Shown here: positions 54,256-64,000 of the stretch, piece by piece
How positions within the stretch are numbered: position 1 is the stretch's first letter
How the letters are laid out: every line of letters starts with the position of its first letter
Made by a program: the position numbers and the translations under genes
Source: Arthonia radiata
Lineage: Eukaryota; Ascomycota; Arthoniomycetes; Arthoniales; Arthoniaceae
Assembly: GCA_002989075.1 (NCBI GenBank)
Contig: PSQN01000001.1
Span: 1,909,861 to 1,973,860, forward strand
Length of the DNA: 64,000 nucleotides
Reading direction: 5' to 3'
Notes under the pieces: model-generated
What the model saw: only the letters and a program-made list of their open reading frames with translations
Told to the model about the DNA's origin: nothing
The model's database searches: none

Positions 54256-57200
54256 TTAGTACTACTACAACCGACTAATATTCTAGTTCTAATATCGTTA
54301 AATAGTGTCTTTGTAGTTAGTTAGGTTTCGTTTCGGTTCCCACTAATTTTTATATTTAGAATATTCTTTCTATTTTATAAGATACTGTCGTTTACCTCGG
54401 TATTGTCTATAAGCTTGAATCGTTTTAACCTTATATTCGGGTTCTTAATTGTTAGGAAGGATTTCTAGGTTGAGTCGTTCTATCTCTCGAAAGTAGACTA
54501 GTTTTAACAGCGCTACGTAGAATACAGAATATATTCTTATTATTTTTAGGAGTTTAAGTTTGAACGTTACAGGTTCTAATTGCTGTAAGATTTTAAACGG
54601 TTCTATCTTAGTATAGTCGAGTTTCTTATTTAGTCTAATAGTTTTTAAGTTTCTTATGAGCAAGTAAGCTTTTCCCCCCTCTTTTATGCTCGTATTCGGG
54701 GTCGTTCTTAACTTATTATACTATTTTCTTGTTTGTTCTATAATAAACTCGCTGTTAGATTTTAACTGCTGGTGTAGGTATTTTATGTTGGTAGCTATTC
54801 GCGTAGCTAATTCGTTCTCTATAGTATTTTGTAGTTGTCTTCTCTAAAGAGGGTAATAGCTATATAAGACGTAGAACAGAGTTGTCTTAATTATATTGTT
54901 CTTTATATCGTTGTACGCTACTTGCGCTACTAGTAGTAACTATACTTAGTCGTTCTACTGGTAGTTAATGTATACCTAGAGATACTATTCTAGTGTTTAG
55001 TTTATTCGCTCTGTCTGTCCGTCTGTTTGCAGATAGAATAACGTTAATATTTTTTATTTTGTTCCTAGCTATTGCATTAGAGATATTTAAAATCGTAAGA
55101 TAAATTTTTAGTCTCTGTCTAAGACAATTTTTTACGATTAACTATAGTTTGCTAAGATAATCTAAAGAAATATATACGCTAATTGCTCTAAATTGCTAGC
55201 TTCCTTGTAAAATACGAAGTATACGTATTTTGTTAGTTTGTCGTATATAACTAGAATAGCGTTGTATGCTATCTCTATAAGTAAATCCTTGAATATTAGT
55301 AACTTAGTAATAAAGTTTAGTAAGACTATATATTATAGTCTATTAGGTGTTTTTAGTAGTTGTAGCTTACCGTATAATAAATACCTTGGGTGCTTAGTTC
55401 TTGCGTATACGTCGCATTCTTAGATATAATTTTTAACGTAATGTCGAATTCTCGGGATATAGTAGGTTCGTATAACCTTTTTAATAGTATTGTCGATACT
55501 CTTGTGTCTCTTTATTGAGTTATCGTAGAAGTTACTAATAATGTATCGAATTAGATTCCTTGAAACATAGATTTTGCCTTAGAATTCGTAATAGCCCTTG
55601 TTGTTCTTAACTAGTCCTAGATATTGTTTCTCGTTTTCCTAGTAGGTCTTAGAGTCGCTTAGAATGTCTGGAATTTGGCTATCTAGTTCGATAACAAACT
55701 TAGTTGCTATAGCTAATTAATTGTATCTAATTTCGTTGTTATATTCTTAAAAGATTATATATTCGATATATTTCTTGTTATTAAGGTAATTTAGACGTCG
55801 GCTTAGAGCGTCGGCTCTATCGTTCTTAGAACCCTTCTTATAGGTAATAATAAAGTCGTATAGAGCTATAGTTTCTAACTATCTAACCTATCTACGGTTA
55901 AGTTTCTTTATTGTTATAAAGTAGGTTAGGTTCTTGTAGTCTATATATATTATAATTGTATAGTTTGCTTCTTTTAGATAAGCTTGCTATGTCTTAAATA
56001 CTGCTATAATAGCTAAGAGCTCTTTATCGTAAATGTTATAGTTTTGTTCTATAGGCGATATTTTTCTTGAGTAGAAAGTTACTGGTCTAAGCTTTCTTTC
56101 CTTATTGTTTTAACTTATATATACTCTAATTATATAGTCTAACGCGTCTATTTCTATAATAATTAGTAGGTTAGAGTTAAATATTACTAGTACGGGCTTA
56201 ATCTTAAAAGCTTTCTTAAGCTCTTTAAATACTAATTGTTCTTTCTACGTCTAGAAGAATCTTATCGATTGTTTTATCTGTTAAGACAGCGGTACTGTAA
56301 TTCGACTAAAGTTAGATATCTATCGCCTATAGTAGTTAGCGAAACTAAGAAACTGTTGTAACTGTTTTATATTCTTTAGTATCGACTAAATTAGAATAGA
56401 CTAGATCTTTAAATCTTCTATTTAGAGACTGTGCTTGGTAATTATAAATTTAAGAAATTCGACGGATTATTAATAAAACTGGGTTTTCTTGATGTTAATT
56501 TATAAATCGGTACGCGTTAATCTTTCTAATACCTTCTTAATATGTTCTTTATATTCTTTTAGTGTACGGCTATATACTAGGATATTGTTTAGATAAGTAG
56601 TTATAAATATATCTAGGTAATCGCTAAGTGTGTTGTTAATTAGTTTCTAAAATAATACTAGTACGTTTATTAGCCTAAAAAGTATAACACAATACTTAAA
56701 AAGCCCGTATCTAGTATAGAAGGCCGTCTTTCATTCTTTACCTTTCTTTATATAGATTAAGTTGTAGGCTTTTTGTAGGTTAAACTTAGTAAACTATTGC
56801 GCGTTATATAATCGATCTGTTATTTTGTTGATATATAGCAAAGGGTACCGGTTTTTGATAGTTACTCTATTTAATTGTCTATAATTTATATAAAGTTGTA
56901 GTTTGCTATTCTTCTTTGGTATAAAGAGTATCGGGTATCCGACTAGTAATATTAATTTTTAGATAAATTCTTTCTTAAGATTTTTGTCGAGATAGTCGCG
57001 GAGCGCTTAATTTTCTACTTCTAATAGAGAGTATATTGGACCGAATATTAGCGTCTTGCCTTCTTATAAAGGTATTGTATAATCCTACGGTTTATATTTC
57101 GAAAGAGCTAAGTTTAGCTTAGCTTTCTTGAACAGATATCGAAATTAATTGTATTTCTTAGGTATCTTAGTAATTAACTAAGTACTTGTCGTTGTATAAA

Positions 57201-58000
57201 ATCGTTGACGTATAGTTGTGTCTTATTTATACTTATATATAGTTAGCTATAGACAAGATACTACGTTAGACTTCTCTCGTAGGATGTCTAAATATCGAAG
57301 TATAGTAGTACTAACTTATATAAGTTCTTTATTGCGCTCTTTATCCTTACTACTAAAAATAGCTTGTAGAGTATCTATTCTATAGAACAACTCTTGTCTA
57401 GAGTACTTATACCTAGTAAAGAGGAGTTTCTTAGTTCTCTAATTTACTTCTAGATTATATTATTGTAACTAGAGTATACCTAGTACAGCGTAATACTAGT
57501 TAATATTTACAATATTGTAAGTAATTTCTTCTTAATAGTTTTTAATTATTATATCTATTAAAGAAGTCTTGTAGTCGACTCTTCTCTCTGCCTCTTAAAA
57601 TCTAAACAGTACGTAAAATAATTTCTTCTTTTATGTTTATATTTAATATTCCTTAACGCAGCGTATTAAGATAAAGTTACCTATTGCGCCTAAATCGATT
57701 ATAATTTTAATGTTTCTATAGTTTATTGTTGCCTGAGTGTATAGGTATATTCTATAGACAGCCAAGCTTGCGTAGAGCTAGACTCCTAGAGGGTCTAACT
57801 GTTAAATAGGCCGGTACTACTGCCCTCGAAGTAGTCGGTCTAGTCTTTTTTCTATTAATTGTATACGTTCTAGAGTATTTTAGATACTAAAACCTATTAT
57901 TAATTAATTTGCTATAAGAATTTCTATATAAAGTGTTCTAGTACTACTTTTACTATAACGTCTAGTTTATCGTTTACGATCTCTACTTTAATTATATAAC
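54256..58000 (-). pseudogene. pol relic of B2
   Basis: Collinear with A1 pol without its duplication. An open stretch at 54663-54445 carries the region after integrase, which begins L-I-R-N-L-K-T-I-R-L. RT and RNase H relics lie at about 55,900-57,000 and the protease D-L-G-like site near 57,690. Stops throughout. Boundaries come from collinearity. Confidence 0.75.
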
Positions 58001-59867
58001 TATTGCTAGTTAAAATCTGTTGTGTCTATAGATTGTATATTGTTAGTCGAAGGTATTAGTACTAACTATATAATTCTAGACCCTTAATAAGGTGGTCTAC
58101 TAGTTGTCGTAGGCGTAAGTAAATATATTCTAGAATATTATTAATATCTTTATTAGTACTTAACTTCCTCTTATAAAAGGTTAACTAACAAAGTCTCTAT
58201 ATTATTTCTTCTCAACGAATTAGAGTTTACTCTTTCTAGTTAGTATTGTTTTTAAGAGAGAATTCTGTATCATTAGAATCTATATTTTTATCTTTAAGTC
58301 GTTGTCTTACCTATAACGTATCGTAGCTACTATCTTGCTTAGCTTCTATAGTCTATTTATCCTTAAATTTCCCTTAGGTCTCTAGGTAAGGTAATCTAGG
58401 TTGTTCTTAAGTAAGACCTAGTTCTTGTATCGAACCTTGTTTTAAAGATATTAGTTTCCTCGGCTACTATCTTAATTCTAACTTGTTAGATTTATAAGTT
58501 GTACAATTATTATCGTAGTACGTAGTTTAGAATAGTGTTTTGTATAGTACAACGGTATCTCGTACCTACTACCTTAAAATAGTGCGGTTAATGTTATTTC
58601 AGTTCTGTAGATTTTATTGTTCCCTTTTTATTTGTCGTTTCTTTGTTTCTTCCTATAACTTACTGTCTGTATTCTAGTTTTTGTATAAGTTAAATAAGTT
58701 CTATCTACTATGTTTCTTGTTAGATAAAGCCTAGTAAGTGTTTTTCTAGTTACAGAAGGTACTCTAGTAGATGTCCTTCTACTTCTTAGTTAGTCTAGTA
58801 ACGTACTTATACTAGTTCTAAATAGTCTTCTATAGGAGACCTAATTCCTGTAGGGGACGACTCTCGGTTGAGTTTATGTATCAACGGTCGGAGAAGGCTG
58901 CTAGCAATTTTATTGTCTTATTGTAGCTATTGTTTCCCTACGTCTAGGTAGTTATATTGAACTATTATTGTAAGAAACGGGGTTTTTAAGGTTGATTGTT
59001 GTACCCGTTTTATCCTGTACTATTAAACTATTATTTCTTAGAATAGCATTCTTTAACTTAATACCCTAGCTTTCTGCAATATAAGCATAGCTTATTCTTT
59101 ATTCTATGTTCTCTTTCTTAGTTGTTTAGTTTTTCTTAAGGCTTTATAAAATCTAACTCTATTAAATCGCTTCGGTCTTATTATAAGTTTGCTTAATTCT
59201 TTGTTCCGTAGAATCTGTTAGTAGAGTTACTCTTCTTTTCTATCTATCTTTTAAAGTTGCTGTCGTCGATCTCTTTTGCTCGTTATATAAAGTTGTCGAG
59301 ATTATTAAACTTCTCTCTATAAATATAGATTATTTCCTTAATATAGTTCTTAAGTCCCTCGTAAAAGGTCTTAATAAGGGGTTTCTTGTTCTATCCTGTT
59401 TAATTAGTATACTATATAAATTTAGCAGCGTACCTGCTCGCTGGTTCTATCTACTTAAGATTCTGAAGCTTTCTAATAGCGACGCGTTTCGCGTCGGTCT
59501 ATCTAAAGATTTTATAAAGCTTCTTCTAAAAGAAGATAAAGTTAGCAAAGAACTCGTCGGTATCCTTGTGTCTGCTCTTTATCGGGGTAAACAAAAAATC
59601 GTTAAAATAGTACTTAACCTACTTATAAGCATTTCTATCTATATAAGAGGTAGCAAATAAAACTATAGTAGTGTCGTTTAGAAATTAGTCTTTGTAAGTT
59701 CTAAAGTATACGGCTAGGCGTGTTAAGAATAAAGTAACTTTAGAACGTTTACTTAAAAAGCTTTTTTCTATTTTAGTATTAACGTCTAATATCTTACTTG
59801 TGCTAGTTATTCTGTTGGCTAACCTATCCGTAGCGTTGCGGCTATTAGGTACCAAAGTAGTAGACAT
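57893..59867 (-). pseudogene. gag relic of B2
   Basis: ATG at 59867, 43 bp from the LTR, followed by 60 open codons (M-S-T-T-L-V-P-N-S-R...) closely matching A1 gag; the first stop falls at the homologous position. The zinc knuckle near 59060 still has the cysteine lost in A1, but its His is now Tyr. The end is placed by collinearity. Confidence 0.75.
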
Positions 59868-59909
59868 AACTAATCTACTTTCTCTACTTTTATAGCGAGT
59901 CTATTAAAG

Positions 59910-60359
59910 TATAACGTCGGTCGCTAGAAAAACTAAACTAAGGCTTACTTATCTTGTGTACTTATTGACCTTAGTAGGGGTTATTTTGTATGCTAGAGAC
60001 TAAAAGATAGAAGAGGCGAGATAGATTATAGAGAGTAAGAGAGGCTTAAATAAAGTAGATAGAAGATAAAGTATATTACCTAAATATAGTTAAGAAACTT
60101 ATATTTAAATATTAAGTTAACAGACTAAAGTTTATTCTAAGGTCGATTATTAGTTTAGCTATATAGTCTAAGATATATAGGTATGTTTCTCTGTATCCGA
60201 CGGTCTCAACAATCCCTTTATCGTATAGTCGGGATCCTATTGCGATATAGCAACGTCGCCGACGTCGCTATATTAAAGTCGTCGGGTATACTATATAATG
60301 CTCTAATAAGGCTAGCTGCGCTTAGCCTTATACTAGCTTAATGTAGTAAGATCGTAATA
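59910..60359 (-). repeat. 5' LTR (type B) of chromovirus B2
   Basis: 450 bp and gapless against 53072-53521, with differences that look like transitions. The first arm of the large U3 inverted repeat carries one G-to-A change. Confidence 0.9.
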
Positions 60360-60364
60360 TCTGC

Positions 60365-63215
60365 TTATAATAGAAAGTATATTGAACCGAATATTAGCGT
60401 TTTACCTTTCTGTAAAGGTATCGTATAATTCTATAGTTTGTATTCTAGGAGAGCTAAGTTTGGCTTAGCTTTCTTAAATAGGTATCGGAGTTAATTGTAT
60501 TCTTCTAGTATCTTAGTAATTAACTAAGTACTTATCGTTGTATAGAATTGTTAGTATACAGTTGTCTCTTATTTATACTTGCGTATAGTTAGCTATAGAC
60601 AAGATACTGTATTAAACTTCTCTCGTAGGATGTTTAAATATCGAAGTATAGTAGTACTAACTCGTATAAGTTCTTTATCGCGTTTCTTATTCTTACTACT
60701 AAAATTAGCTTATAAGGTATCTGTTCCGTAGAACGACTCTTGTCTAGAGTACTTATACCTAGTAAAGAGGAGTTTCTTAGTTCTCTAATTTACTTTTAGG
60801 TTATATTGTTATAACTAAGGTATACCTAGTACGGCGTAGTGCTAGTTAATATCTACAATATTATAAGTAATTTCTTTCTAATAGTTCTTAATTATTATAT
60901 CTATTAGTAAAGTCTTGTAGTTAACTCTTTTCTCTGTCCCTTAAAATTTAGATAGTACGTAGGGTAATTTCTTTTTTTATATTTGTATCTAATACTCCTT
61001 AACGTAGCGTATTAAGATAAAGTTACCTATTACGTCTAAATTAATTGTAATTTTAATGTTTCTGTAGTTTATTGTTATCTAAGTGTATAGGTATATTCTA
61101 TAAGAAGCCAAGCTCGTATAGAGCTAGACTTCTAGAGAGTCTAACTGTTAGACGGGCCGGTACTACTACCCTTAAAGTAGTCGGTCTAGTCTTTTCTCTG
61201 TTAATTGTATACGTTTTAGAGTATTTTAGATACTAAAATCTATTGTTAATTAATTTGCTATAAGAATTCCTATATAAGATGTTCTAATACTGCTTTTATT
61301 ATAACATTTAGTTTATTGTTTACGATCTCTACTTTAATTATATAACTATCGCTAGTTAAAACTCGTTATATCTATAAATTATATATTGTTAGTTAAAGAT
61401 ATTAGTACTAACTATATAATTCTAGACCTCTAATAAGATAGTCTACTAGTCGTTGTAAGCGTAAGTAAATATATCTTAGAATATTGTTAATATCTCTATT
61501 AGTGCTTAACTTCCTATTGTAGAAGGCTAACTAATAAAGTCTCTATATTATTTCTTTTTAATAGATTAGAGTTTACTCTTTCTAGTTAGTATTGTCCTCG
61601 AGAGAGGATTTTGTACCATTAGAATCTATATTTTTGTCTTTAAGTTGTTATCTTACCTATAACGTATCGTAGCTACTATCTTACTTAGCTTCTATAGTCT
61701 ATTCTTTCTTAAATTTCCCTTAGGTTTCTAAGTAAGATAACCTAAATTGTCCTCAGATAAGGCCTAGTTCTTGTATCGAACCTTGTTTTAAAGATATTAG
61801 TTTTCTTGGCTATTATTTTGACCCCAATTTATTAGATTTGTAGGTCGTATAATTATTATCGTAGCATACAGTCTAGAATAGTGTTTTATATAGTGCAACG
61901 GTATTTTATACCTACTACCTTAGAATTATACAGTTAATATTATTCTAGTTCTATAGATTTTATTGTTTCTATTTTACTTATCGTTTCTTTATTTCTTTCT
62001 ATAACTCAATGTCTATGTCTTAGTTTTTATATAAGTTAAATAAGTTCTATTTATAATACTTTTCGTTAGAAGAAACCTAGTAAGTATCTTTTTGGTTACA
62101 GAAGGTATTCTAGTAAATATCCTTTTGCTCCTTAGTTAGTCCGGTAACGTACTTATACTAGTTCTAAATAGTCTTCTATAAGAGACCTAATTCTTAAAGA
62201 AGATAATTCTCGGTCGGATCCTTCTATTAGTAGTCAGAGAAGGCTGCTAGTAGTTCTATTACCTTATTGCGACCGTTGTTCTCTTTTGTCTAAATAGTTA
62301 TATTAAACTATTGTTGTAGAAGACAGAGTTTCTAAGATCAATTGTTGTATTTGTTTCTGCCGGTACTATTAAACTGTTATTTTTTGGAACAGTATTCTTT
62401 AACTTAATACCCTGGCTTTCTGTAATATAAACATAGCTTGTTCTTTATTCTATATTCTCTTTCTTAGTTGTTTAGTTTCTCTTAAGGCTTTATAAAATCT
62501 AACTCTATTGGATCGCCTTAGTCTTATTATAAGTTTACTCGATTCTTTATTTTATAGAACCTATTAGTAGAGTTACCCTTCTTTTTAATTTATCTTTTAA
62601 AGTTGCTATTGTCGATCTTCTTTGCTCGTTGTATAAAGTTATCGAGATTATTAAACTTCTCTCTATAAATATAGATTATTTTCTTAATATAATTCTTAAG
62701 TCCTTTATAAAAGGTCTTAATAAGGGGTTTCTTGTCTTATTCTGTTTAATTAGTATACTATATAAATTTAGCGGCGTACCTACTTGCTAGTCCTATCTAC
62801 TTAAGGTTCCTAAGCTTTCTAGTAGCGACGCGTCTAGCGTCGATCTATTTAAAAATTTTATAAAGCTTCTTCTAAAAGAAGATAAAGCTAGCGAAGAACT
62901 TATCGGTATCCTTGTACCTACTCTTTATCGAAGTAAACAAGAAATCGTCGAGATAGTACTTAACCTACTTATAAGCATCTCTATTTATATAAAAGGTAGC
63001 AAATAAAACTATAGTAGTATCGTTCAGAAACTAGTTTTTATAAGTTTTAAAGTATATAGCTAGGCGTATTAAAAATAAAGTAACTTTAAAACGTTTACTT
63101 AAGAAGCTTTTTCCTATTTTAGTGTTAACGTCCGATATCTTACTTATATTAGCTATTCTATTAGCTAATCTGTCTGTAGCGTTGCGGCTATTGGATGCCA
63201 AAATAGTAGATATAA
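60365..63215 (-). pseudogene. gag and 5' pol relic of A2
   Basis: The part of A2 upstream of the B2 insertion: gag (its ATG now ATA, near 63212), zinc knuckle near 62400, protease near 61040, and the start of RT reaching the TCTGC duplication. It is more degraded than the same part of B2. Confidence 0.75.
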
Positions 63216-63255
63216 TTAATCTGCTTTCTCTACTTTTATAGCGAGTCTATTAAAG

Positions 63256-63705
63256 TATAACACCGATCGCTAGGAAAACTAAACTAAGGCTTACTTACCT
63301 TATATACTTATTAACCTTAATAGTAGTTATCTTATATACTAAAGACTAAAAGATAGGAGAGGCGAAATAGATTATAAAAGGTAAGAGGGGCTTAACTAGA
63401 GTAGATAGAAGGTAAAGTATATTACTTAAATAGAGTTAAGAAACTTATATTTAAATATTAAGTTAATAGACTAAAGTCTATTCTAAGATCGATTATTAGT
63501 CTAGCTATATAGTTTAAGGTATAAAGGTATATTCCCCTGTGTTCGACGGTTCTAATACTTTCTTTATCGTATAGTTAGAATTCTATTGCGATATAGCAAC
63601 GTTGCTAACGTCGCTATATTAAAGTTGTCGGGTATACTGTATAATGCTTTAATAAGGCTAAGTGCGCTTAGCTCTATACTAGTCTAATATAGTAAGATCG
63701 TAACA
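63256..63705 (-). repeat. 5' LTR of A2 with type B U3
   Basis: 450 bp and gapless with the B2 LTRs, though its partner 3' LTR at 49092 is type A. It carries the type B U3 with a degraded inverted repeat. GTATA follows and may be the target duplication partner of GTATG at 49087. Confidence 0.88.
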
Positions 63706-63813
63706 GTATACTTTCAAGGACTAAATAAGTTCTACGACATACTAAATTAGTGTAAGATCTTAGTGTCGCACTCTAATTACTTCAAGAGGCGTATCCTTGC
63801 TTCTCTTAATATT
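63706..63813. other. AT-rich flank of A2
   Basis: About 108 bp of low-GC sequence without a recognisable frame, between the LTR and the minisatellite. It appears RIP-affected. Confidence 0.4.
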
Positions 63814-64000
63814 CTAGGTACTTAATAGTCTAAATACTTAATAGTTTAGATACTTAATAGTTTAGATACTTAATAGTTTAGATACTTAATAGCTTAGATA
63901 CTTAATAGTTTAGATACTTAATAGCTTAGATACTAAGTAGTTTAGATACTTAATAGCTTAGATACTAAGTAGTTTAGATACTAAGTAGTTTAGATACTAA
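63814..64000. repeat. Minisatellite, 16-bp unit, leaving the window
   Basis: About eleven and a half tandem copies of a 16-bp unit close to GATACTTAATAGTTTA, with variants having AGCTTA for AGTTTA and CTAAGT for CTTAAT. Variants of these two types alternate toward the right end. The repeat continues past the edge. There are no unique spacers, so it is not a CRISPR array. Confidence 0.9.

Larger units (their letters stand above)
53072..60359 (-). mobile_element. Ty3/Gypsy chromovirus B2, complete, nested in A2
   Basis: A full element of 7,288 bp with 450-bp LTRs at 53072-53521 (3') and 59910-60359 (5') and the duplication TCTGC. Gag-pol is collinear without indels with A1 and A2, but the region from the antisense frame through the polypurine tract (CCTTAAAGAGGGGACC, near 53524-53539 reverse complemented) to U3 is a different module (type B). 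It is younger than A2 because it sits inside it. All frames are RIP-damaged; the RT active site reads Y-L-N-N near 56590. Confidence 0.92.
49092..63705 (-). mobile_element. Ty3/Gypsy chromovirus A2, interrupted by B2
   Basis: Outer element on the minus strand. Its 3' LTR is 49092-49563 (472 bp, type A) and its 5' LTR 63256-63705 (450 bp, type B U3). It is split at 53071/60360 by element B2, with the duplication TCTGC on both sides (53067-53071 and 60360-60364). Removing B2 and one TCTGC leaves 7,321 bp, collinear with A1. From the LTR edge to the antisense-frame stop is exactly 5,718 bp, the same as in B2. Flanks are GTATG (49087-49091) and GTATA (63706-63710), which fits a target duplication with one G-to-A change. 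All coding regions are strongly AT-shifted and full of stops, though the RT active site still reads Y-L-D-D near 52640. Confidence 0.88.

Noticed and set aside
63814-64000. Possible CRISPR array
   Set aside because: The units are contiguous 16-bp tandem copies with no unique spacers, and the host is a fungus.

Overview
The window is nuclear DNA of a filamentous ascomycete (Pezizomycotina; a dothideomycete is my best guess, by inference). The evidence is multi-exon genes with 45-105 bp introns carrying GT, CTRAC and AG signals, orthologues of core fungal genes, and retroelements degraded by transition mutations in the manner of RIP (repeat-induced point mutation).

Layout. 1-6.35 kb: xanthine dehydrogenase (GATA sites and TATA box upstream) and a conserved unknown protein. 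7.4-16.2 kb: a small TA-flanked inverted-repeat element split by an 8.09-kb Ty3/Gypsy chromovirus (A1, + strand) with 472-bp LTRs and a GTCTA target duplication. A1 holds an in-frame 747-bp tandem duplication beginning at a single N. 16.8-48.9 kb: a gene-dense block with a choline/amino-acid permease, a conserved unknown, the cell-cycle regulator Mbp1, complex I subunit NDUFB7 (a small three-exon gene), a peroxisomal 4CL-like acyl-CoA ligase, a conserved unknown, kinetochore Dsn1/Mis13, a THI74/SLC35F-type transporter, Arp2, plasma-membrane syntaxin Sso1, an interrupted frame, a quinone-oxidoreductase-like MDR enzyme, nucleoporin Nup188, and a 3-beta-HSD-like gene with a nonsense codon. 49.1-63.7 kb: heavily mutated nested chromoviruses on the minus strand. 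Outer element A2 is interrupted by complete element B2 (450-bp LTRs, TCTGC duplication). 63.8-64 kb: a 16-bp-period minisatellite leaving the window.

The genes are mostly housekeeping and I see no pathway cluster. The main discovery candidate is in the retroelements. All three chromoviruses carry, between the end of pol and the 3' LTR, an antisense reading frame of about 165 codons. Across copies its cysteines fit C-x2-C-x6-C-x8-C-x2-C-x6-C, the Zn2Cys6 (Gal4-type) spacing, followed by a charged coiled-coil-like segment. It persists in two 3' modules (types A and B) whose surrounding DNA, polypurine tract and U3 have diverged, while gag-pol is collinear to the base (5718 bp) in all copies. 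A second candidate is a tandemly duplicated intron in nup188: two back-to-back copies of about 142 bp, each with its own donor, branch point and acceptor.
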